From positions 1 through 8,348 of the forward strand of contig QMWW01000041.1 in the NCBI GenBank assembly GCA_003661825.1: DNA of 8,348 nt, written 5' to 3'. The position numbers and the translations under genes were made by a program. The notes under the pieces are model-generated. The model was not told the DNA's origin. It was given only the letters and a program-made list of their open reading frames with translations, and did not search any database. Positions 1-5,447 of this stretch are shown here, piece after piece. This DNA is from Thermoprotei archaeon. GTDB taxonomy: Archaea; Thermoproteota; Thermoprotei_A; Sulfolobales; Desulfurococcaceae. Each line of letters starts with the position of its first letter. Positions within the stretch are counted from its first letter, which is position 1.

Positions 1-44
1 CCCGGTTATCAGCCGGGCGCTCCACCAGGCTGAGCTACGGGCCC
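1..44 (-). tRNA. tRNA-Ile (anticodon GAU), 3' part outside the window
   Basis: Reading the minus strand from position 44, the sequence gives a 7-nt acceptor strand (GGGCCCG), TA at positions 8-9, a D arm with GCTC/GAGC stem, and a complete anticodon arm: CCCGG stem, CTGATAA loop, CCGGG stem. The loop places GAT as the anticodon, read as isoleucine. The variable loop, T arm and acceptor 3' strand lie beyond the left edge. No intron interrupts the anticodon loop at the usual 37/38 site in the visible part. The GC-rich stems fit a hyperthermophile. Confidence 0.95.
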
Positions 45-87
45 ACATGTGTCTATCTCTGTTTTCTTCTATATTACTCTTCGATAG

Positions 88-97
88 ACTTATAAGT
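88..97 (-). promoter_or_regulatory. TATA box for the tRNA-Ile gene
   Basis: On the minus strand this reads ACTTATAAGT, close to the crenarchaeal box A. A start about 26 bp downstream would fall near position 67, giving a leader of roughly 20 nt before the tRNA 5' end at 44, which RNase P would remove. The assignment rests on match and spacing only. Confidence 0.5.
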
Positions 98-168
98 TTT
101 GTAACATGGTGTTGGATGTACTGTTGGACAGGCCGGGTTATCTCTAGTGTTGTGTACTGGTACTTAAC

Positions 169-218
169 TAGCTGTAAGCGTGGTTTGCTCTAGGGATTCA
201 ATACCACGCTATTAGCTA
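169..218. other. Strong imperfect hairpin between tRNA-Ile and the sRNA
   Basis: Arms AGCGTGGT (177-184) and ACCACGCT (203-210) pair perfectly over 8 bp around an 18-nt loop. After a symmetric 3/3 internal loop (GTA/ATT), TAGCT (169-173) pairs with AGCTA (214-218). No coding frame, TATA-to-start arrangement or C/D boxes explain it. It could be a small structured RNA on either strand or a processing element. The internal loops are too small for a typical H/ACA pseudouridylation pocket. The rest of 98-285 holds nothing else I recognise, apart from a 10-nt direct repeat GGCCGGGTTA at 131-140 and 286-295. Confidence 0.35.
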
Positions 219-285
219 TAGCTACCCCTCATTAGTATTGGTTCATCATATTCGATCGGTTTATCCGCTGCTAATCATTGGGGTT

Positions 286-353
286 GGCCGGGTTAACTGT
301 GCTACAATGGCTCATCACAGGGCTCAGGCCGCCCGTCGTACACATCCCCGGCC
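286..353 (-). ncRNA. Probable C/D box sRNA guiding 2'-O-methylation of 16S rRNA
   Basis: On the minus strand, an internal D' box CTGA (327-324) and C' box GTGATGA (318-312) are separated by 5 nt, as in dual-guide archaeal C/D sRNAs. The segment before D' reads CGACGGGCGG (338-329), complementary to the universal 16S decoding-site stretch CCGCCCGUCG. By the D-box-plus-five rule it points to C1402 (E. coli numbering). The segment after C' reads CCATTGTAGCAC (310-299), complementary to the conserved 16S stretch GUGCUACAAUGG. The ends GGCCGGG and CCCGGCC form a 7-bp terminal stem. The outer boxes are degenerate: C-like GGGATGT (348-342) and D-like TTAA (296-293). Function is inferred from the two independent rRNA matches plus canonical inner boxes; exact ends are unknown. 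A start near 359 fits the TATA element at 381-390. Confidence 0.7.
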
Positions 354-380
354 CTACGCTAACTCTTATTACTCTAAAGT

Positions 381-390
381 CTTTTTAAGA
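381..390. promoter_or_regulatory. TATA element, apparently used in both directions
   Basis: CTTTTTAAGA on the plus strand and TCTTAAAAAG on the minus strand both resemble the crenarchaeal TATA box. About 26 bp to the right lies position 412, matching a leaderless GTG start at 414 for the DUF62 gene. About 26 bp to the left lies position 359, just before the terminal stem of the minus-strand sRNA. No other TATA-like stretch lies nearby for either gene. Confidence 0.55.
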
Positions 391-413
391 TAACTTCTGA
401 TGTGGTGGTTTTG

Positions 414-1220
414 GTGCAGCGAATCATAGCTTTACTAACCGATTTTGGATACAAGGATCCCTACGTAGGCGTTATGAAGGGAGTTATAAAGTCGATCAAT
501 CCCGATGCCGAAATAGTGGATATCACCCACAGTATTACCAGGCAGGACGTATACGAGGCAGCCATAGCGCTAATGGTTTCTGCAAAGTACTTTCCACGCA
601 ACACCATATTCGTCTGCGTAGTAGATCCAGGCGTGGGTAGCGCTAGACGAGCCCTACTGATTAGAACTAATAACTACTTCCTGATAGGACCAGATAATGG
701 CTGTTTAACTCTTTTAGCACGTAGAGACAGGGTTAAAGAAGTCTACGATATATCAAACTCTAGATATAGGTTGTCAGAAGTATCGGCTACTTTCCATGGG
801 AGAGACGTATTTGCACCAATAGCGGCATACGTGTCTCTAGGCTATAAGCCGGAACAGCTGGGTTCTAGGATAGAGCCTAGTCTGATCAAGTATATTGAAG
901 TCAATCCACCTACAAGGAGGAATAGGGGGTTCTCCTCCCAGATACTGTATATCGATGTATTCGGCAACATAATGACTAACGCGGATAGAGAGTTTATCGG
1001 GAAAATAGGCCTAGAGCTTGGAGAAAAGCTAGTAGTTAGAACTAGTAGCAGAGAAGCTGTTTGTAGATATGTAGCAAGCTTTAGCCACGTGGATCCAGAC
1101 TCCTATGCATGCTATATAAACTCGTGGGGTTTCTTCGAAGTAGCCATAAACATGGGTAATGCAGCCAAAGAATTGAACGCAAAGAGAGGAGAAGAGATAG
1201 TAGTAGAGAAAACCAGCTAA
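414..1220 (+). CDS. SAM hydroxide adenosyltransferase (DUF62 / SAM-dependent halogenase superfamily)
   Basis: The protein matches the DUF62 family, whose archaeal members use water as nucleophile to split S-adenosylmethionine into adenosine and methionine. Visible motifs, numbered from an upstream GTG at 402: TDFG at 13-16 followed by KDPYVGVMKG (18-27), VDPGVGSARR (74-83), IGPDNG (95-100), HGRDVFAP (132-139) and, near the C terminus, DVFGNIMTN. Asp75, Arg82 and His132 occupy the places of the conserved Asp-Arg-His triad that activates water in the hydrolases; fluorinases and chlorinases lack this set-up. About 268 residues is normal for the family. I prefer GTG 414, which gives MQRIIALLTDFG and sits 26 bp from the TATA box; GTG 402 would add four residues. 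The gene is monocistronic, with a 150-bp gap and a separate TATA before the next gene. Confidence 0.92.
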   Translation: MQRIIALLTDFGYKDPYVGVMKGVIKSINPDAEIVDITHSITRQDVYEAAIALMVSAKYFPRNTIFVCVVDPGVGSARRALLIRTNNYFLIGPDNGCLTLLARRDRVKEVYDISNSRYRLSEVSATFHGRDVFAPIAAYVSLGYKPEQLGSRIEPSLIKYIEVNPPTRRNRGFSSQILYIDVFGNIMTNADREFIGKIGLELGEKLVVRTSSREAVCRYVASFSHVDPDSYACYINSWGFFEVAINMGNAAKELNAKRGEEIVVEKTS

Positions 1221-1248
1221 ACACGGTCCTATAGTCACCAAAGCCTCA

Positions 1249-1260
1249 AAAATATATAAG
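1249..1260 (+). promoter_or_regulatory. TATA box for the glycosyltransferase gene
   Basis: AAAATATATAAG lies 29 bp after the DUF62 stop codon. A start about 26 bp downstream, near 1280, would give a 5' leader of about 90 nt that contains both hairpins described at 1290-1353. A weaker TATA-like CTATATCT at 1327-1334 could instead drive a leaderless transcript from the TTG at 1356. Confidence 0.5.
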
Positions 1261-1289
1261 TAACTAATAGCTATCGTATGACTGGATGC

Positions 1290-1353
1290 GTTCTAGGCTG
1301 TTTTCTGTCTAGAACACCGTGAAGCGCTATATCTCTAGCCGAGTAGCTAGAGA
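1290..1353 (+). other. Two tandem hairpins in the glycosyltransferase leader
   Basis: GTTCTAG (1290-1296) pairs with CTAGAAC (1309-1315) over 7 bp with a 12-nt loop. TCTCTAG (1332-1338) pairs with CTAGAGA (1347-1353) over 7 bp with an 8-nt loop. Both arms contain CTAG, which leaves open a DNA-level role such as protein binding as well as an RNA leader structure. The second hairpin ends 18 nt before the preferred ATG, just before a GGGGG stretch at 1358-1362 that may act as a weak ribosome-binding site. Confidence 0.4.
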
Positions 1354-1370
1354 AGTTGGGGGCGTTCGAG

Positions 1371-2504
1371 ATGAAGATAGCGATAATGAGCAGATGGAAC
1401 GCTACATGCGGTGTTAGCCTACACGCCGAGCTACTAGCGCGTTCACTGATAAAGTTAGGGTACAAAGTAGCAGTGTTTGCACCAGTACTGGAATCGGCTA
1501 ATACCGATTGGCATCACCTACCGATCAACGGCGAAGACGAAGAATGGGTATACAGGGTATACGAAGAGACAGACGACTACCTGTTTCCAAGCGGTGGCAG
1601 AATCGATAAAGCATTCATTCAGAGCACCGACTACGATATCCTAGTAGTTGAAGGCTATCAGCGGTTCCCCGTCAGAGAGTTCAGCAAGGTAGCTAGAAGG
1701 ATCAAGGAGAGGGCAAAGCTGGTTCTCGTTGTACACACGGGGTATGTACGGGATCTAGAGCCTTTCATGAGGATTAACTGGGATTCAATAGTAGTGTTCG
1801 ACGAGAGGTATCTAAACGAGATTGTAAAGCACTTCGGAGAAGTGGTGGTGAGGAAAACCAGTATAATACCCTATCCACATGCTGTCCTAGACGATATCAG
1901 AGCTTACCGCCCGGAATTCACCGATGACAAGATACTGTTCATATCCTACGGTAGACAGCCCGTACAGGAATACTTAGACTACGTCCGGGTTCTGAGAAAG
2001 CTGGCAAGAGAGTACAGCTTAGTCTACTGGGTTATCAGGGGAAGTAGCAAACTACCCGTATCCGACCCCTGGATCGTCCAGAAGGTTAAGAGGCCGACTA
2101 TGAGAGTGATATTGAGCTATGTTATGGGCGCCGATATACACTTGCTTCCAAAGTCGGAGACTAAAGCCGTAGTCGTATCATCGACTGTTGCGCAATCCCT
2201 GTATACTGGGACGCCGATCGTTGCACCGAATACTAGGTATTTCGAGAACATACCAGTAGATAGCAACGGTATAGGGCCTATACTAAAGTACGAACTTGGG
2301 AATACTATAGACCTCTACTTAAAGCTGAAGAAGATAATAGAGGAGGAGTCGTTGAGAGAGGAGATAAAGCGTAGAGCACGCGAGTACGCATTAATGCATA
2401 GCAGCGAAAAGGTAGCACTAATGTTCATAGAGCTCTTTAGAGAAATCCTAAGAGAGGAACCAGTAGTAGCTAAGCACACCAACACCTATATCGAGACAAA
2501 CTAG
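1371..2504 (+). CDS. GT-B fold glycosyltransferase (GT4-like), divergent active-site motif
   Basis: The product of 377 residues has the layout of a group-1/GT4 glycosyltransferase: an N-terminal Rossmann half opening with MKIAIMSRW and a GVSLHAELLARSLIKLGYKV segment typical of the acceptor-side domain, and a C-terminal half with a GADIHLLPKSE segment and TGTPIVAP (279-286), the usual nucleotide-sugar binding loop. No signal peptide or membrane segment is apparent, so it should act in the cytosol or at the inner membrane face. The E-x7-E motif of GT4 enzymes is not conserved: the second Glu is replaced by Gln275 and the first by Val267, with a possible substitute Glu263 nearby. ATG 1371 is preferred to TTG 1356 because the family begins directly with the first beta strand. 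The substrate cannot be told from the sequence. Confidence 0.78.
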   Translation: MKIAIMSRWNATCGVSLHAELLARSLIKLGYKVAVFAPVLESANTDWHHLPINGEDEEWVYRVYEETDDYLFPSGGRIDKAFIQSTDYDILVVEGYQRFPVREFSKVARRIKERAKLVLVVHTGYVRDLEPFMRINWDSIVVFDERYLNEIVKHFGEVVVRKTSIIPYPHAVLDDIRAYRPEFTDDKILFISYGRQPVQEYLDYVRVLRKLAREYSLVYWVIRGSSKLPVSDPWIVQKVKRPTMRVILSYVMGADIHLLPKSETKAVVVSSTVAQSLYTGTPIVAPNTRYFENIPVDSNGIGPILKYELGNTIDLYLKLKKIIEEESLREEIKRRAREYALMHSSEKVALMFIELFREILREEPVVAKHTNTYIETN

Positions 2505-2507
2505 CCA

Positions 2508-2517
2508 CTATATTTAA
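2508..2517 (+). promoter_or_regulatory. TATA box for the CYTH-Nudix-Cas4-like operon
   Basis: CTATATTTAA starts 4 bp after the glycosyltransferase stop. Its centre is about 25 bp upstream of the ATG at 2538, the spacing expected for a leaderless mRNA. No further TATA-like element is seen before the two downstream genes, which overlap and should be cotranscribed. Confidence 0.6.
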
Positions 2518-2537
2518 CACAGGAGTATACGAGTTCT

Positions 2538-3122
2538 ATGATTCCGTGTAGGTGTAGCCTTGTTTTGTGGCATAGCATGGGCTACGAGGTAGAGGCTAAG
2601 TTCAGGCTACTATGTAGTACTGAAGAACTACGCAAGCTCCTAGAGCAGGCAGGGTTTAAACAGATCGATGAATGCGTTGAAACAGATACTTACTACTCTC
2701 ACCCATGTAAAGACTTTAAGCAAACAGATGAAGCGCTTAGGCTACGGAAGAGAGAGTGTAGAGATAAATACACCTACGTACTAACCTATAAGGGGCCGAG
2801 GCTAGATAAGAGCTCTAGCACTAAAGTTAGACTAGAGAGAGAAGTTGAAATCGCAGATATCCGTATAGCAAACGATATCCTGCTACAGCTAGGCTTCCGC
2901 CCCATATCCTCCTTTTCGAAGAAGAGACTAATCTATGCAAAAAGCGATACCACTGTATACCTAGATCAACTGTACGGAGTAGGGTGGTTCGTAGAAATAG
3001 AGGGAGAAGAAAAGCGTATCTACGAGCTTAAGGAGCTAATGAGAAACTGCTTATCGCCTATTACCGAGACTTATCTAGAGATATGTATTAGGACCGGGAA
3101 GTGCGTGGAGAAGCGGGCATGA
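2538..3122 (+). CDS. CYTH-domain protein (class IV adenylyl cyclase / triphosphatase family)
   Basis: The protein carries the CYTH tunnel-fold signature. The ExExK motif is E17-V-E-A-K21. It is followed by DEALRLR (64-70), TYKGP (83-87), KVRLERE (96-102), KKR (128-130), Asp143 and EIE (153-155), the charged residues that line the tunnel and bind triphosphates and divalent metal. Family members hydrolyse inorganic or thiamine triphosphate or cyclise ATP; the layout resembles the archaeal CyaB-like group, but the reaction cannot be chosen by sequence. ATG 2538 fits the TATA spacing. However, it adds a 13-residue leader with two cysteines before M14-GYEVEAKF, where most family members start, so ATG 2577 is a real alternative. 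Its TGA overlaps the next ATG in an ATGA arrangement, implying translational coupling. Confidence 0.88.
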   Translation: MIPCRCSLVLWHSMGYEVEAKFRLLCSTEELRKLLEQAGFKQIDECVETDTYYSHPCKDFKQTDEALRLRKRECRDKYTYVLTYKGPRLDKSSSTKVRLEREVEIADIRIANDILLQLGFRPISSFSKKRLIYAKSDTTVYLDQLYGVGWFVEIEGEEKRIYELKELMRNCLSPITETYLEICIRTGKCVEKRA

Positions 3123-3595
3123 GCTTTAGCCGAATAGTGGTAGGAGTTGGAGCGGTTCTACTGCATAACGACAAGATCCTATTGGTTAAGAGGAAGCACA
3201 GCCCCTGCGCGGGTTACTGGGCTATCCCAGGAGGTCGTGTAGAGTACGGTGAGCCACTCTATAGTGCTGTAGAGCGCGAGCTTTTCGAAGAAACAGGGGT
3301 TAGAGCTAAGCCTATAGGGGTTGTATGGGTAGCAGAGATTCCTCCGGGAACTTGCAAAGACCAAGTGGATGGAGAACACTTCGTACTCATAGACTTCCTC
3401 ATGGAGGCGCAAGAGCCTATTACGGTAAAGCCAGGAACAGACGCTATAGTGGCTGACTTCTACAAGTTATCCAATCCACCAGAGCCGCTAACACCTATTA
3501 CTAAGGCTTTGATAAAATACCTAAGGATTATAAGTAAACGCGGAGAACTATACACTAGGTTGATACCAGCTAAATGGTGGGAAGCCTTTGCGTGA
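3119..3595 (+). CDS. Nudix hydrolase
   Basis: A complete Nudix box G-x5-E-x7-REUxEExGU spans residues 39-61: G39, E45, then R53-ELFEETG-V61, the metal-binding helix-loop that cleaves nucleoside diphosphates linked to another moiety. The ADP-ribose/(d)NTP type cannot be separated, although WAIPGG just before the box and the 158-residue length suit small ADP-ribose or nucleotide pyrophosphatases. ATG 3119 is chosen because it overlaps the upstream TGA by the classical ATGA and has GGAG at 3107-3110, 8 nt before it. A GTG at 3101 would add six residues with no family support. It is the middle gene of a three-gene overlapping set. Confidence 0.93.
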   Translation: MSFSRIVVGVGAVLLHNDKILLVKRKHSPCAGYWAIPGGRVEYGEPLYSAVERELFEETGVRAKPIGVVWVAEIPPGTCKDQVDGEHFVLIDFLMEAQEPITVKPGTDAIVADFYKLSNPPEPLTPITKALIKYLRIISKRGELYTRLIPAKWWEAFA

Positions 3596-4220
3596 AAACT
3601 ACTATTCAAGCGAAGTAGTGGTGCCCGTGATCTACAGGTACTACATGGAGGAACAGGTAAAGAGAATTAACGAGCTAAAAGACCCCAGGATAATATACGT
3701 GACAGATCTAGCTGCTTGCTCCCATAAGCTGAGACTCAGGAGGATCTATCCAGAGATAACTTTACGGTTCGAGCCAGGAGCGATCCTGGGAAGCCTGATC
3801 CATGCCGGCGTGGAGAAGTACTTAGCAGAACAGGGATTCGTGGTAGAGCACTCTATAGAGGAGAAGATAAAAGTTGAAAACGAGGAGTACACGGTTAAGG
3901 GTAGAGTAGACGCCTACGATCCCGAGAAGAAGATAGTAATAGAGATAAAGAGCAGCAGAGATACAGCGAATAAACCATTAGAGCACCACATATTCCAGCT
4001 ACAAATATACTTAAACATGCTAGAAGCAGATAAGGGGATACTAGTCTACATAACCCCCGAGGGCTTTCTAGAGTACGGCATTAACCGCGAGAAAATAAAT
4101 CTGAAATCACTGGTTAAAACTCTGGTTAGAGATGAAGTACATCCTCGATGGAGCTGGGAGTGCAGATACTGCGTATTCAAGAGGCTGTGTACATATGCTG
4201 TAGTGGAAAGACAGCAGTAA
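3588..4220 (+). CDS. Cas4-like RecB-family Fe-S nuclease (stand-alone)
   Basis: The 210-residue protein matches the Cas4/RecB (PD-(D/E)xK) nuclease layout. An N-terminal Cys44 lies in a TDLAACSHKLRLRR segment, and His72 lies in GSLIHAGVEKYL. The catalytic pair is Asp108 (GRVDAY) and E119-I-K121, followed by Q137-LQIY141, the QxxxY motif. The C-terminal cluster C192-x2-C195-x5-C201, together with Cys44, can hold a 4Fe-4S cluster as in Cas4 and Dna2/AddB-type nucleases. Characterised relatives are DNA exonucleases. The TTG start overlaps the Nudix gene by 8 nt and is preceded by GGTGGG at about 3576-3581, supporting it. No cas1, cas2 or CRISPR array is in the window, so an adaptation role has no local support; repair or DNA-end processing is equally possible. 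Confidence 0.87.
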   Translation: MRENYYSSEVVVPVIYRYYMEEQVKRINELKDPRIIYVTDLAACSHKLRLRRIYPEITLRFEPGAILGSLIHAGVEKYLAEQGFVVEHSIEEKIKVENEEYTVKGRVDAYDPEKKIVIEIKSSRDTANKPLEHHIFQLQIYLNMLEADKGILVYITPEGFLEYGINREKINLKSLVKTLVRDEVHPRWSWECRYCVFKRLCTYAVVERQQ

Positions 4221-4248
4221 ACCACTTATCACTGGAATTGGAATAAAG

Positions 4249-4259
4249 AGTATTTAAAG
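4249..4259 (+). promoter_or_regulatory. TATA box for the downstream C/D sRNA
   Basis: AGTATTTAAAG lies about 26 bp before position 4280, which is 12 nt upstream of the C box of the sRNA. It is 29 bp after the Cas4-like stop codon, so the sRNA has its own promoter rather than being a processed operon tail. Confidence 0.6.
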
Positions 4260-4279
4260 TCCCCAGTAGATCCAAACCC

Positions 4280-4356
4280 TTGTAGAGAAGAGTGATGAGC
4301 AGTAGGTCTACGAGGAATTAACCGATGAAGTAGGTCTCGAGTGCTGACGCATCTCT
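4280..4356 (+). ncRNA. C/D box guide sRNA with internally duplicated halves
   Basis: A C box GTGATGA (4292-4298) and a D box CTGA (4344-4347) frame a 56-nt unit. The internal C' box is CCGATGA (4322-4328), and the D' position holds a weak TTAA (4318-4321). Guide segments are GTAGGTCTACGAGGAA before D' and GTAGGTCTCGAGTG before D. Both begin with AGTAGGTCT directly after their C or C' box, so the two halves look like a tandem duplication with a 30-nt period. AGAGA and TCTCT on either side can form a short terminal stem. Targets were not identified with confidence. The 3' part of the first guide can pair with the conserved 23S stretch AUUCCUUGU using one G-U pair, which is only suggestive. Exact ends are uncertain. 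Confidence 0.72.
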
Positions 4357-4376
4357 TGGAAAAGGCCCTACGCGCA

Positions 4377-4381
4377 TTTTT
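4377..4381 (+). terminator. T-run terminator after the C/D sRNA
   Basis: TTTTT on the non-template strand lies about 20 nt after the probable sRNA 3' end. Short T-runs without a hairpin are the usual archaeal stop signal for small RNA genes. No other plus-strand gene needs it. Confidence 0.4.
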
Positions 4382-4593
4382 CGCATCTTAAATATGCATA
4401 TGGAACCGTTCTTCGAGAGGTATCGGTGTTTTGCAGGGTATGTTGCAATCCCTGATTATGATGTTAGTTAGGAGTATAAAGTGGTACTGCCAATAGTAAT
4501 ACTGAGTATAACAGGTATGACGTGTTTATCACCATAATTTATGTGATAATTGATGTAGGTAAATAGAATCTAGGAATGGATGTTAAAATACGA
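4382..4593. other. AT-rich intergenic DNA, no recognised gene
   Basis: This stretch separates the sRNA from the 3' end of the TauE-like gene. It holds a TATA-like CTTAAATATG (4387-4396) with no clear downstream gene. It also holds a small hairpin, CAGGG (4434-4438) with CCCTG (4450-4454) around an 11-nt loop. An ATGATGT (4458-4464) and a CTGA (4502-4505) are spaced like outer C and D boxes but lack a credible inner pair. Base composition falls here from about 50% GC to clearly lower values. No frame shows protein-like sequence. Confidence 0.5.
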
Positions 4594-5379
4594 CTATATA
4601 AGTATTCCGAAGGCCTTCATTACGAATTTTAATGATACATAAAGGAATACTAGACCGAAAAGCCCTTTTATAAGCCATGCTGGGGTTCTTGGCACTAGTC
4701 TAGCTCCTAACTGTGCACCTATAGCGGTACCTACTCCTAGACAAACTGCCGCAACGATATCTACAACTCCCTGATATAACTTGAAGCCTCCAGATACTAC
4801 TGCCATGCTGATAAATGATGCTAGTGATGTACCAACAGCTATTTTGACAGGTGACCCTAGAATGTATATAAATGATGGTACCAGAGCATACCCGCCACCC
4901 AGGCCTATAATCCCGGTCAGTATGCCTATGAAGAAGCCTATGATAATTTTTGACATAAAACCTCCTGGTACCTTATCACCAGATGATGTTTTAACACCTC
5001 TCCTAAAGAACCCTTCATATATCATCCTTAACGATACATATAGGAATGCGAAACCAAGTATTAAATTCAGCAGTTTAATTTGACTCAATAAGTATATAAA
5101 TATTAGTGAGCCAATGACTGCACCTAAACCACCGCTAACAGCTACAGCCTCGACAGTACTCCAGTCAACATTCCTCATTCTAATATGAGCTGCAGCTCCT
5201 GAAACAGCGGTGATAATTACAGCTGTTATTGTCGTTCCAATAGCTATTGGTAGTGGATAATTAAATATAAAGTATAATGCTGGAAGCATGATAACACATC
5301 CACCAATACCAAGTAATCCCCCAGCAGTACCAGCTAGTAGTCCAAAACCTAGAAGGACAAGAACCATCATTAAATCCAT
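4594..5379 (-). CDS. TauE/SafE family (DUF81) membrane permease
   Basis: The 261-residue product is almost entirely hydrophobic, with about eight predicted membrane helices in two similar halves. Each half opens with the family's glycine-rich motif: GGLLGIGG (20-27) and GIIGLGGG (156-163). A short charged loop, FFRRGVKTSSGDK at about 124-136, joins the halves. TauE/SafE proteins move small sulfur-containing anions such as sulfite, sulfoacetate or thiosulfate, usually outward; the actual substrate is inferred. Length is normal for the family. ATG 5379 is preceded by GGTGAT and lies about 25 bp from a TATA box, so the transcript is nearly leaderless. It is divergent from the Lrp-like regulator 68 bp away, which is the likely controller. 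GC is near 40%, below the left-hand genes. Confidence 0.9.
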   Translation of the reverse strand: MDLMMVLVLLGFGLLAGTAGGLLGIGGCVIMLPALYFIFNYPLPIAIGTTITAVIITAVSGAAAHIRMRNVDWSTVEAVAVSGGLGAVIGSLIFIYLLSQIKLLNLILGFAFLYVSLRMIYEGFFRRGVKTSSGDKVPGGFMSKIIIGFFIGILTGIIGLGGGYALVPSFIYILGSPVKIAVGTSLASFISMAVVSGGFKLYQGVVDIVAAVCLGVGTAIGAQLGARLVPRTPAWLIKGLFGLVFLYVSLKFVMKAFGILI

Positions 5380-5396
5380 AGAATCACCAAAAGGTA

Positions 5397-5424
5397 TGAT
5401 ATATAAACCAATATTTAAATATCA
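5397..5424. promoter_or_regulatory. Mirror-symmetric divergent promoter / candidate operator
   Basis: The 28-bp element has half-sites TGATATATAAA (5397-5407) and, on the other strand, TGATATTTAAA (5424-5414), matching at 10 of 11 positions. It also contains the perfect palindrome ATATTTAAATAT (5411-5422). Each half-site includes a TATA box: the minus-strand one fits the start of the TauE-like gene at 5379, and the plus-strand one fits the GTG at 5448/5451. One dimeric protein bound here would cover both TATA boxes, which suits control by the Lrp-like product. Protein binding is inferred. Confidence 0.6.
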
Positions 5425-5447
5425 GGGTTTCAAGATTAAACTTAGCA

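Noticed and set aside
293..345. Fragments of a 16S rRNA gene on the plus strand
   Set aside because: The two matching segments lie about 160 nt apart in real 16S, are only 10-12 nt long, and sit exactly where C/D guides should, so guide complementarity explains them better.
3588..4220. CRISPR-Cas adaptation locus
   Set aside because: Only a Cas4-like nuclease is present; no cas1, cas2, other cas genes or repeat-spacer array was found, and stand-alone Cas4-like proteins are common in archaea.
4458..4505. A third C/D box sRNA (ATGATGT ... CTGA)
   Set aside because: The C box deviates, the inner D'/C' pair is absent, and no TATA box with the right spacing was seen.
4781..5083. Plus-strand open frame of 100 residues
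   Set aside because: It lies wholly antisense to the TauE-like gene, and its proline-rich content is typical of a reverse-strand shadow.
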